Source: Beijerinckiaceae bacterium
GTDB taxonomy: Bacteria > Pseudomonadota > Alphaproteobacteria > Rhizobiales > Beijerinckiaceae
DNA length: 64,000 nucleotides
Direction of reading: 5' to 3'
Assembly (NCBI GenBank): GCA_947452455.1
Contig: CANGBX010000001.1
Location: 62,001-126,000 of the forward strand
Shown in pieces: positions 42,285 to 50,489 of this stretch. The position numbers and the translations under genes were made by a program. The notes beneath the pieces are model-generated. The model searched no databases. It was not told the DNA's origin and saw nothing but the letters and a program-made list of their open reading frames with translations. Each line of letters begins with the position of its first letter. The stretch's first letter is position 1.

Positions 42285-42510
42285 ACTTCTTGCCGCCAGA
42301 GCGTTGCAGGCTTTTGATGCGCAGCGGCGGCTGACCGGATTTTTCGGCAATTTCGCGATCTTGCTGTTCAATCACTTTACGCGCGGGTTCATCTCCATCG
42401 AGGCCGCCGAGCAGCTCACCCGGCACGCGGCGGTTGGAGCGGCGCGAGCCATCCTCATAGAGAACATCGAAGAGAACAAATTCGCTTTTGGCCGTTGGTT
42501 TCTTCGCCAT
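42283..42510 (-). CDS. Small basic conserved-looking hypothetical protein
   Basis: A 75-residue basic protein: a lysine-rich start (MAKKPTAKSEF), a short beta core FVLFDVLYEDGSRRSNRRVP, then a helical segment ARKVIEQQDREIAEKSG and a basic end (RSGGKK). There is no signal peptide or cysteine. The composition suggests nucleic-acid or ribosome association, but I recognise no named domain. The ribosome site GGAGAAAG is well placed. It is convergent with the acidic gene across a shared terminator. Confidence 0.7.
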   Translation of the reverse strand: MAKKPTAKSEFVLFDVLYEDGSRRSNRRVPGELLGGLDGDEPARKVIEQQDREIAEKSGQPPLRIKSLQRSGGKK

Positions 42511-43091
42511 GTTCTTTCTCCATTCCGGCCAATTTATGAGCTTGGCGTCATCGTCAGCCTAGAGCTTGCGTGCAATCGTCAATGAAGCGCAAGCTTACCC
42601 GCTGTTCGCACTCGCGCAGCATTAGACCGACGTAGTCGGCTTCGAGGCCTGAGTAAAGCCTGAGCGGTAGAAGGGCGACCCGACTAGGCAAACCCTGCCA
42701 GCTTGGCCGTGCGCGGCGCCCCTCCAATCCGCGCAGGAACGCTTAGCCTCCGCATGGGCACATCGGTCAATTTAGGCGATGCGAGCGCCCAACAGTCCGG
42801 CCCCCCTCCCGTAAGAGACGCGCAAAGATCAGCAAAGTGATGGAGCTTTGCGGCGCAGTGACATGGTTTAAAAAGGATTAACGACGAGTTGAGCCAAAAG
42901 TTTCCTTCACGTGGTCTTTGTTTGATTCGACAAAGCGAAACAAAGAGCAACCAATATTGAGTCTAAATGTTTCAAAAAATAGACTATATGCATTTGATTA
43001 AGACAATTACGTAATGATCCCAGTACTAACTTCGCATAAGTCAAAAATTGGCTGAGCCAGCAAATTTGTCGAGTCTTGTACCGGGCGCGTC
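42511..43091. other. Long intergenic region upstream of the Rpf-like operon
   Basis: 581 bp without a convincing gene; an 88-codon minus ORF at 42684-42950 has no ribosome site or recognisable motif. Symmetric elements seen are AGCTTGCG / CGCAAGCT (42563-42595), CTTTGTTT / AAACAAAG (42916-42945), GTCTA / TAGAC (42961-42984) and the perfect palindrome ATTACGTAAT (43006-43015). The last 150 bp are AT-rich, as expected for a regulated promoter of the 43092 gene. Confidence 0.5.
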
Positions 43092-44501
43092 ATGTCTCTG
43101 ATTGTCATTCTGGACGACCGGGTTTCGAACCGGAATATTTTCGCCAAACTCGCCGCCTCCATTGAGGAGGATGTCGAGGTTCACACTTTTGGTGATCCGG
43201 AAGAAGCGCTGACATGGCTGGCGGCCCATACACCCGACCTAGTCATCACCGATTATAAAATGCCGGAGATGGATGGCGCGGAATTCATCCGTCGTTTTCG
43301 TACATTGCCTTCCTCAGTCGATGTCCCCGTGATCGTTATCACGGTTTATGAGGAGCGCAGCTTCCGTTTGCGCGCTTTGGAAGCGGGGGCGACAGATTTC
43401 CTTCACTCGCCCGTGGACCACCATGAATTTATCACGCGTGCCCGCAATCTGTTGAAGATGCATAAGCAGCAAATGTTGCTGGCCAGTCGCGCGACGCATT
43501 TGCAACGTGAGTTGGAGCATAGCAAGCGCTCGCGTCAGCATGTCCTTTGTGATTCCCGCAATCAACTCGCGCAAATCATCGACACTGTGCCTGTCGCCAT
43601 ATGTGCGGCGGACGCAGACGGATTTTTGATTTTTGCCAATACAGCCCAAGCCGAATTATTGGGCATCGAAGCCGATGCCATGGTGGGTCAGAGGCTTGAG
43701 GGCCTGTTTGGTGACGAGGTTGGGGCGCGCATGTTGGCGCTCAACTCCATTGTGCTTGAAACGGCCAAAGCTTTACCGCCGTTTGAAGACGGCTTCGTCG
43801 ATTGCAATGGTGAGGCACGCGTCTTTCTCACCACCAAGTCACCGCTCAAAGATCATATGGGTGAGGTGATTGGCGTTCTGACCAGTGCGCTCGACATTAC
43901 CGCGCGCAAACGCACCGAAGAGCATTTTCGTCATCTGGCACATCATGATCCGCTCACCGATTTGCCCAACCGCACGCTGCTGCATGAGCGTATGCGCCGT
44001 TTGATTGCACGTGCCAGACGTGGCGAGCAATCTTTTGCGCTGCATTTTCTCAATCTGGATGGGTTCAAAGCGGTCAATGATCTGCTGGGCCATTGTGCGG
44101 GTGATCGCTTCATCGCCCATATTGGCACTCAATTGCAAAAAACCATTCGTGCAGAAGATACGCTTGCGCGGCTAGGCGGCGATACATTCGCAATATTGCA
44201 GTCGCATGTAACATCGAGCGAAGATGCGTCCGAATTCGCGCAACGTATTTTGAAAGTGATCGCGCAGGCCTCCGATTTTGAAGGCAGGGATTTGCGCACA
44301 ACGGCCAGCATTGGCATTGCCATTCATCCTGATGATGGCAGGGATGGTGCAGATCTATTGAAAAATGCGGATCTCGCCATGTATCGCGCCAAAGCCGGGC
44401 AGGGCAATGCTTTTTGCTTTTATGCTGCCGACATGCAGCTGCCTGCGCGCGCTTTCATAGCCCTTGTTGGCAAAGTGCCCCCGCTCGCAGCAAGTGCTTA
44501 G
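43092..44501 (+). CDS. Response regulator with PAS and degenerate GGDEF domains
   Basis: A 469-residue REC-PAS-GGDEF protein. The receiver (1-125) has DD at 8-9 and phosphoacceptor D54 (VITDYKMPEMDG). PAS spans about 155-275 and GGDEF about 283-450. The GGDEF signature reads GGDTF (362-366), with T365 at the catalytic Glu. The metal-ligand Asp of the LDLDxFK-type loop is N321 (FLNLDGFK). The allosteric RxxD I-site (R353, D356) is intact with correct spacing. It is therefore probably a c-di-GMP receptor rather than a cyclase. It lies directly upstream of an RpfC-like kinase gene, in the place of RpfG. Confidence 0.88.
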   Translation: MSLIVILDDRVSNRNIFAKLAASIEEDVEVHTFGDPEEALTWLAAHTPDLVITDYKMPEMDGAEFIRRFRTLPSSVDVPVIVITVYEERSFRLRALEAGATDFLHSPVDHHEFITRARNLLKMHKQQMLLASRATHLQRELEHSKRSRQHVLCDSRNQLAQIIDTVPVAICAADADGFLIFANTAQAELLGIEADAMVGQRLEGLFGDEVGARMLALNSIVLETAKALPPFEDGFVDCNGEARVFLTTKSPLKDHMGEVIGVLTSALDITARKRTEEHFRHLAHHDPLTDLPNRTLLHERMRRLIARARRGEQSFALHFLNLDGFKAVNDLLGHCAGDRFIAHIGTQLQKTIRAEDTLARLGGDTFAILQSHVTSSEDASEFAQRILKVIAQASDFEGRDLRTTASIGIAIHPDDGRDGADLLKNADLAMYRAKAGQGNAFCFYAADMQLPARAFIALVGKVPPLAASA

Positions 44502-44514
44502 AGTGAGCGTGGCC

Positions 44515-46620
44515 ATGTCAATGCCACAACAAAGCGCGCGGGCACCAAGCCAAAACTGGCTCATTGCGCGTCTCAGCAATAGGCCTGACAGCGAGCATGA
44601 ACTCACCATGAGCCGATTGGCGCTTAGCATGGTGGCATTCCTCGCTTTGTTTATTGGCTATTTGGGCGGCAGTGAAGAGCACAGACTTTATCTGGAAAAG
44701 ATCAGCATTTACTTCATCGCTTTTACGGGTGCGACCGTATTTCTCTTCGTTCATTTGTTGATCTATCCAGGCATTTCACCTTTTCGTCGATTGCTTGGTA
44801 TTCCGATTGATATTGGCTGTGTTGCCTATCTGATGCATTCGGGAGATGAGCTGACAGCTTTCACCTTTCCCATTTTTCTCTGGGCCATTTTCGGCAATGG
44901 TTTTCGCTTCGGAGTGAAATATCTTTTCATCGCAGCCTTCATCGGCTTTTTGGCATTTCTCGCGGTCGTCGCGACGACGCCGTTTTGGCGTGATAATCGC
45001 GAGTTGAGCGGCGGTCTTTTGGCAGGCCTGATCATTCTGCCCGTCTATATTTCTATGCTCATTCGCCGCCTGTCAGAGGCCAAGCGTCAGGCGGAAGAAG
45101 CCAGTCGCGCCAAGAGCCTTTTTCTGGCTTCGCTCAGCCATGAATTGCGCACACCGCTCAATGCTGTGATCGGTTTGAGCGATATGTTGGCGTGCGCGCA
45201 ATTGCCGCGCGCGCAGGCAGATATGGCGCGCACGATTGGCAAGTCGGGGCGCTCTCTGCTCAATATGATCAATTCCTTGCTGGATTTGTCACGCATGGAA
45301 ATCGGCAAGAAGCCGCAGATGGGTGTCTTCGCGCTGCACGACATGCTGCATGATATTCGTGACATGCTGAATGTGCAGGCGCGCGCCAAGGGCATCGAGC
45401 TGGCGCTGCATCTTGATCCGCATTTGCCTCTGCATGTGCAGGGCTCCATGCGGCATTTCGAGGAAGTGCTGATCAATCTGGTGGGCAATGCGGTCAAATT
45501 TACCAGCCATGGTTTTGTTCGCATTGATGCATGCGTGGTGCATGAAGCAGATGCGACCATGCGCCTGCGCATCGCAGTGACGGATACGGGCATTGGCATT
45601 GCCCCTGAAGCGCAGGCGCGGATTTTTGAATCTTTCACACAGGCCGATGAGACGATCATTGATCGTTTTGGTGGCACGGGCCTTGGCCTTGCGATTGCCC
45701 GTCAGCTTGTCGTTGCCCATGGTGGCGAGATTGGTGTTGAGAGCGCTTTGGGGCATGGGTCGACCTTCTGGTTTGAAATGCAGGTCGGCAGGCTCAACGC
45801 AGAGGAAATTATCGCACAAGTGTCATTGCCTCATGCGCGCTGCCTACAGCCGTTGCGTATTCTGGTGGCTGAAGACAATCGCACCAACCAAATGGTTCTT
45901 GCCCAAATCTTGAAGCAAGACGGGCATGTTGCTGTGATGGTTGAGAATGGCGATCTTGCGGTCGATGCCTTGCTACAGGAGCGTTTTGATCTCGTCCTGA
46001 TGGATGTGAATATGCCTGTGATGAATGGGCTGGATGCGACGAGATTTTATCATTTCGCCATGGTCGGGCAGGAGACCGTTCCGGTGATTGCGCTCACCGC
46101 CGACACAACGCCGCAAACAGCCGAGACATGTCGCGCCCTTGGCATGGTTGCTTGTCTGAACAAGCCGATTGAGTCTGGCGATTTACTCAAGGCGATTGCC
46201 AAATATGCAGTCGTCCGCGCACCAGAGGTCATGCCGCCTCTTGCACCAGCCAGAGACAGGAAAACTATTTCTGCCATTGTGCCGATTGATCCGCGCGCAT
46301 TGTTTGATCTTGAAAAACTTGGCGGCAAAGCCTTTGTCGAGGAGATCATCTCGCAATTCATCATTGAGTCTGGCTGTGTCTTGCAAAAGCTCAGTGATGC
46401 TGTGCAGGCTCAGGATGTGACGGGCTTTCGTGATCATGTCCATGCTTTGCGCTCTTGCGCCGCTAATGTGGGGGCGCAGGCGGTTTTTCGTCGCTGCTTG
46501 GATTTGAGTGATATTGACGAAGCCGAATTGGTTCGCGTGGGGGCCACCCATTTGCACGCGCTTGAGCGTGACTTGGCCTCGGCCTGTCGCATTTTGCAGC
46601 CGCTGGTGCAGGCGGCTTAA
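44515..46620 (+). CDS. rpfC: RpfC-like hybrid sensor histidine kinase
   Basis: A 701-residue hybrid kinase. An input domain of five to six membrane segments (about 35-183) contains FLWAIFGNGFRFGVKYL, the marker of the RpfC input domain. The HisKA H-box has H209 (LASLSHELRTPLN); HATPase has N-box NLVGNAVKF and GGTGLGLAI. A receiver with D497 (LMDVNMPVMNG) and an HPt domain with H643 (HVHALRSCAANVGA) follow. This TM-HK-REC-HPt order is that of RpfC, the sensor of diffusible signal factor. Start codons GTG 44503, ATG 44515 and ATG 44521 are all possible. Its stop overlaps that of the convergent rpfF-like gene. Confidence 0.85.
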   Translation: MSMPQQSARAPSQNWLIARLSNRPDSEHELTMSRLALSMVAFLALFIGYLGGSEEHRLYLEKISIYFIAFTGATVFLFVHLLIYPGISPFRRLLGIPIDIGCVAYLMHSGDELTAFTFPIFLWAIFGNGFRFGVKYLFIAAFIGFLAFLAVVATTPFWRDNRELSGGLLAGLIILPVYISMLIRRLSEAKRQAEEASRAKSLFLASLSHELRTPLNAVIGLSDMLACAQLPRAQADMARTIGKSGRSLLNMINSLLDLSRMEIGKKPQMGVFALHDMLHDIRDMLNVQARAKGIELALHLDPHLPLHVQGSMRHFEEVLINLVGNAVKFTSHGFVRIDACVVHEADATMRLRIAVTDTGIGIAPEAQARIFESFTQADETIIDRFGGTGLGLAIARQLVVAHGGEIGVESALGHGSTFWFEMQVGRLNAEEIIAQVSLPHARCLQPLRILVAEDNRTNQMVLAQILKQDGHVAVMVENGDLAVDALLQERFDLVLMDVNMPVMNGLDATRFYHFAMVGQETVPVIALTADTTPQTAETCRALGMVACLNKPIESGDLLKAIAKYAVVRAPEVMPPLAPARDRKTISAIVPIDPRALFDLEKLGGKAFVEEIISQFIIESGCVLQKLSDAVQAQDVTGFRDHVHALRSCAANVGAQAVFRRCLDLSDIDEAELVRVGATHLHALERDLASACRILQPLVQAA

Positions 46621-47567
46621 GCGCGCTCCACGCGGCGGCGTTGCGCGAGAGCGAGGCGCTCCATCCGGCGCAAATCCGTTTCGCCAAGGTGCATGGCTGT
46701 CTCCACCCAAATGTCGGTGATGTCACATAATTCATCGAACGTCAGGGGCGCGACACGCTGGCGTGCTTGGGCCAGTGATTTATACATACGATAGCGCGCT
46801 TCGCTGCCTGAGATGAATTTGCGGACTTCCGCCTCGCCCTCGCCATCTTCTGCCAAAACATCAACGAGGCCCATGTCGTAGAGTTCTTCAGCTGTATAGA
46901 TTTTACCTGAGAGGATCATACGCTCGGCCCGCCCAAAGCCGATCTTGCGCGATAAAAAGCTCATCGAGCCCATGCCGGGAAAGAGATTGAATAATACTTC
47001 CGGCAGGCCGAGACGTGCACTGCGTTCTGCCACCAGAATGTTGAACGACATGGCACCTTCAAAGCCGCCACCCAAAGCGTCACCTTGCACAAGGCCGATT
47101 GTGAGGACTGGCGTATTGAAGCCCATCGTCATGTGAAAAGCGACATCGCAACAATCAACCGCATAAGCGCGCAGGCTTTCGCGATCCTGATTGCGGATCA
47201 TCGCGACGAAATGCTGGAGATCACCACCCAGATTATAAATTCCGGGCAGGCGTGAAGCGCCGACAAAATAGCGCAAGCCAATCTCTGAAGCATGATCATG
47301 AATGGCATGGCGCAGTGCGATCAGTTCACGCAGCAGGGAGGGGGTGAAACTGGGCGGCCCTTTCGGGTGCATGAAACACCAGAGTGCGGCATGGGTGGTG
47401 TCTACCTGCACGTCGAGCTCGCGCAATTGGGGTAGCTGCAGCGATTGTGGTGCGGCTGCGGTGTTGGCTCGAAGGGCGTGGGGCGGGGCCGGCTCCGGCC
47501 GGGCGCTAGGCAAGGCTTCAGCCAAGCTCCGGAGCTTGGTGCCAAGAGGAACATCAAAAAACGCCAT
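46617..47567 (-). CDS. rpfF: RpfF-like DSF synthase (crotonase family)
   Basis: A 316-residue crotonase closely matching RpfF. Segments include YNLGGDLQHFVAMIR, IGLVQGDALGGGFEGAMS and LGLPEVLFNLFPGMGSMSFL, and the C-terminus ITDIWVETAMHLGE is the RpfF ending. The two catalytic glutamates are E170 and E190, 20 residues apart as E141/E161 in Xanthomonas RpfF. The enzyme makes cis-2-unsaturated fatty acid signals from acyl-ACP. ATG 47567 follows GGGGAG; a 33-codon extension is rejected. It is convergent with the RpfC-like gene, the stop codons overlapping within TTAA. Confidence 0.9.
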   Translation of the reverse strand: MAFFDVPLGTKLRSLAEALPSARPEPAPPHALRANTAAAPQSLQLPQLRELDVQVDTTHAALWCFMHPKGPPSFTPSLLRELIALRHAIHDHASEIGLRYFVGASRLPGIYNLGGDLQHFVAMIRNQDRESLRAYAVDCCDVAFHMTMGFNTPVLTIGLVQGDALGGGFEGAMSFNILVAERSARLGLPEVLFNLFPGMGSMSFLSRKIGFGRAERMILSGKIYTAEELYDMGLVDVLAEDGEGEAEVRKFISGSEARYRMYKSLAQARQRVAPLTFDELCDITDIWVETAMHLGETDLRRMERLALAQRRRVERA

Positions 47568-47619
47568 AAGCTTTACTCCCCGCCGCTTGCGAGTGCACAA
47601 CCGGTGCGAGAAGAAAGGT

Positions 47620-47673
47620 AAACATAATTTAATGTTTGTGAACCATTTTGTTACATTGAAACCCAAAATGGTT
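47620..47673. promoter_or_regulatory. Inverted repeats upstream of the rpfF-like gene
   Basis: Two symmetric elements: AAACAT-N6-ATGTTT (47620-47637) and AACCATTTTG-N13-CAAAATGGTT (47641-47650 / 47664-47673, perfect 10-bp arms). They lie 53-106 bp upstream of the rpfF start and 96 bp or more beyond the MFS stop, in AT-rich DNA. With no T run after the stem on the minus strand, an operator is more likely than a terminator. Confidence 0.5.
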
Positions 47674-47768
47674 AATCGGCAGAAGGTCGGAAGGAAATTG
47701 AATTGTTGAATATTTGAAAGCTGACAGAGGATCTTAGCGGGACAGCAAGCGCTTTTTCCGGCCGATTC

Positions 47769-49238
47769 TCACGTTTTCGCATGAGGTGTATCGCGCAATT
47801 CCTTTTCTTCCATTCGGCCAAGAAAAAGAAAGGAGAGGGCGAGCGAAACGGCGGTCAAGAGAAAGAGCCAGGTGAAACCGCGTGCCAGCCCATCGGTGTT
47901 TTGTGTGGTCGCGCGCAACAAGATTTCATGCGCACTACCGCGCACAGCGCCCGACAGACTGATCAGAATAGTGCCAAAGCAGGCGACGACAAAAGCGCTG
48001 CCGAGTTGGCGCAAGAAATTCAGCAGCGCCATGGTCGCTCCCATTTCATGGCGCGGCACAGCGTTTTGCAATGCTGTGGTCGTGACAGGCAGCATGGCAC
48101 CCAAGCCCATGGAGAGCGAAGCCAGAACAATCTCCAGCACGATAAAATGCATGTATTGCGCGAAAGCAAAGAGCAGCAGAGCCGCGACAATGGAAATGGC
48201 AAGGCCAATCATGCCGGGGCGCTTATAGCGTGCACTTCGGCCCATGATGCGGCTTGCAATGCCCGCACCGATGGTTGTGCCAACGACCAAGGGCACCAAG
48301 GCCATGCCTGCTGCATTGGCATTATAGCCAAGCACAATTTCAAAATAGATCGGCAAGAAGATGATGAGACCAATCAAAACGCTCATCGAAAAGCACACAG
48401 AGACGGTGCCGTTGAAAACAATCTGGTTTGATAAAACAGAGATCGGGATCAGTGGCTCGCGGGCATGGCGCAGACGCAGCACAAGGCCTGCAAGCAAAAC
48501 CGCCGATCCTGCAAGAAGCCCCAATATAGCAGGCGAATCCCAAGCATAGCGTGTTCCGCCCCAGCTCAGCGCGAGCATCAGGCTGACCGACATGCCGATC
48601 ATCAACACAGAGCCTGCAATATCGAGATCATGCGGGCGGCCATGGCTTGGGAGCCGGCGCAATTTGCGATCGGTCATGAGAAATGCTGCAAGCCCTAGCG
48701 GCAGATTGATCCAGAAAATCATCGACCAATGAAAATATTCAGACAGGAAGCCGCCGATGACGGGGCCGCCCAGTCCCGCAGCCAGCCATGTCGTTTGAAT
48801 ATAGACCTGATATTGCGGCCGCTGTTTGGGCGGGATGATGTCACCAACAATGGCTTGTGTCAGGGCGATCAAACCGCCACCGCCCAAGCCCTGCAATCCG
48901 CGCGAAAGAACGAGCGCCAACATATTGGTCGAGAGCGCGCAGGCAATGGAGCCAATCACAAAAATGGAAATCGCAATCAGCAGAATGGGCCGGCGGCCAT
49001 AAATATCGCTGAGCTTTCCATAGAGCGGCGTCACCGCGGTGGAGACGAGCAGATATGAGGTGACAATCCAGGGGAGGTTTTCGAGGTCACCCAAAACGCG
49101 GCCGAGCGTGGGCATGGCGGGGGCGACAATGGTCTGGTCGAGCGCACCCATGAATTGGGCGAGCATCAAGCCGCTCATGATGGACACGATCTCGCGTCGG
49201 CTCAGGTCTGTGGAAGGCGCCGCCGCCGGTGAGGTCAT
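47769..49238 (-). CDS. MFS multidrug exporter, DHA2 (14-TM) family
   Basis: A 489-residue transporter of the EmrB/QacA group with about 14 spans. GALDQTIVAPAMPTLG is the DHA2 D1 motif, KLSDIYGRRPILLIAI is motif A and LAAGLGGPVIGGFLSEYFHW is motif C. A separate HlyD-type adaptor is absent. It is 201 bp upstream of the rpfF-like gene on the same strand, so it might be co-expressed with signal production or export hydrophobic compounds; the intervening inverted repeats argue for independent control. Confidence 0.88.
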   Translation of the reverse strand: MTSPAAAPSTDLSRREIVSIMSGLMLAQFMGALDQTIVAPAMPTLGRVLGDLENLPWIVTSYLLVSTAVTPLYGKLSDIYGRRPILLIAISIFVIGSIACALSTNMLALVLSRGLQGLGGGGLIALTQAIVGDIIPPKQRPQYQVYIQTTWLAAGLGGPVIGGFLSEYFHWSMIFWINLPLGLAAFLMTDRKLRRLPSHGRPHDLDIAGSVLMIGMSVSLMLALSWGGTRYAWDSPAILGLLAGSAVLLAGLVLRLRHAREPLIPISVLSNQIVFNGTVSVCFSMSVLIGLIIFLPIYFEIVLGYNANAAGMALVPLVVGTTIGAGIASRIMGRSARYKRPGMIGLAISIVAALLLFAFAQYMHFIVLEIVLASLSMGLGAMLPVTTTALQNAVPRHEMGATMALLNFLRQLGSAFVVACFGTILISLSGAVRGSAHEILLRATTQNTDGLARGFTWLFLLTAVSLALSFLFLGRMEEKELRDTPHAKT

Positions 49239-49622
49239 GGTGTGTCCAGGATCCGCTCGCTTGGGTTGAGGGCTGGGATTTAGAAGGCTCAGACCAGTGG
49301 GGTCAATGGTTTCGGGTGGATCAGAGGCCAGTCGGGGTGTTGTGGCTCTTAGCCTGTGAAATTATCTGAGGCTTGGTGCAAATCCCCGCCATGGGGGAAG
49401 TTTCCATCTGTAAAGGGCGGGCGAAGATCGTTTTTGCTCCAATCCGCAGGGGAGCGCCCCCCGTATCAATGGGTGTCTGTGCCGCCGCTCATGTGCGGTC
49501 CGGAACAGGGTTTCCAGCCGGGTGGCATTCTTGCGTTTTCGCCTTGAACGTCGCGCGGCAGAGCTGCATATGAGGGCGAACCAGATCGCCAATTTCGTCT
49601 GGGCCAAGTCGAAGGAGAAAAC
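49239..49622. other. Intergenic region between the exporter and cytochrome c
   Basis: 384 bp with no convincing gene. It contains several short GC-rich hairpins, for example CCGC-TCAT-GTGCGG near 49483-49498, and a segment around 49370-49420 (GGTGCAAATCC, CATCTGTAAAGG) that faintly recalls cobalamin-riboswitch core sequence but lacks a clear B12 box. Confidence 0.4.
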
Positions 49623-50018
49623 ATGACGTTCAAGACCACTCTGGCGGCTGCTGCCGCTTTCGCCCTGATCGGTTTCGCCGGACAGGCCATGGCGCAGGAC
49701 GCTGAAGCCGGTGAGAAGAGCTTTGCCAAGTGCCGCGCTTGCCACCAGATTGGCGAAACCGCCAAGAACAGCGTGGGCCCGAACCTCAATGGTTTGATCG
49801 GCCGCCATTCGGGCGCAGTCGAAGGCTATAATTATTCGGAAGCCAATAAGGGCTCGGGCCTGACTTGGGACGAAGCGACGTTCAAAGAATATATCAAGAA
49901 CCCGCGCGCCAAGGTTCCCGGCACAAAGATGGTTTTCGCTGGCATCACCAACGAAACCGAAATCGACAATCTTGTGGCTTACTTGAAGCAGTTCGATAAG
50001 GACGGCAAGAAGAAGTAA
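49623..50018 (+). CDS. Class I cytochrome c (c2/c550 type)
   Basis: A 131-residue periplasmic c-type cytochrome. The Sec signal peptide is about 24 residues (ending AMA). Haem attachment is C37-RA-C40-H41 and the distal ligand is Met103 in PGTKMVFAG. Length and loops fit the alphaproteobacterial cytochrome c2/c550 family, which shuttles electrons between the bc1 complex and oxidase or other acceptors. GAAGGAGAA lies just before the ATG. It is followed after 24 bp by the pterin dehydratase gene. No oxidase or dehydrogenase partner is next to it. Confidence 0.92.
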   Translation: MTFKTTLAAAAAFALIGFAGQAMAQDAEAGEKSFAKCRACHQIGETAKNSVGPNLNGLIGRHSGAVEGYNYSEANKGSGLTWDEATFKEYIKNPRAKVPGTKMVFAGITNETEIDNLVAYLKQFDKDGKKK

Positions 50019-50042
50019 GTTTGACCACTTCGGAGAGCGCGG

Positions 50043-50411
50043 ATGAAATCCTCTGTCTTGTCGGACGATGTCATTCGCGCTCGCCTTGCCCAAGAGCTGC
50101 CAAGATGGGCGCTCATGGATGGCGCGCTGGAGCGTACCTATAAAACAAACGGCTGGAAATCGACGCTGATGGTGGTCAATGCCATTGGCCATATCGCCGA
50201 AGCCGCTTGGCATCATCCCGATCTTCATGCCTCATGGCCTGCCGTCAAAGTGCGTCTCAACACGCATGATGCAGGTGGCATTACGGAAAAAGATTTCGCG
50301 CTCGCCACGCAGATTGAAAAAATGATCATGTGGCAGCCTGCCTGCGAAGGCTCAGTGCTCGAAGGCACGCCAAGCGATCCGCAATATGCCTATATTTCCT
50401 ACAAGGACTGA
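50043..50411 (+). CDS. phhB: Pterin-4a-carbinolamine dehydratase
   Basis: A 122-residue PCD/DCoH protein, slightly longer than usual. The signature AWHHPDLHASW ... VRLNTHDAGGIT contains the conserved catalytic histidines. The enzyme dehydrates 4a-hydroxytetrahydropterin during aromatic hydroxylation; it can also assist molybdopterin enzymes. No phenylalanine hydroxylase is in the window, but a pterin-type cluster starts 8 kb downstream. GAGAGCGG precedes the ATG. Confidence 0.9.
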   Translation: MKSSVLSDDVIRARLAQELPRWALMDGALERTYKTNGWKSTLMVVNAIGHIAEAAWHHPDLHASWPAVKVRLNTHDAGGITEKDFALATQIEKMIMWQPACEGSVLEGTPSDPQYAYISYKD

Positions 50412-50489
50412 GATCCGCGCCGCGCATGGACGCCAGCGCGAAGAGGCGCTAGAGCTTGAGCCATCCAACTCAGCCTATTTTGATCTGCA

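Noticed and set aside
42684-42950. 88-codon minus ORF in the long intergenic region
   Set aside because: No ribosome site, no recognisable motif and atypical composition; treated as non-coding.
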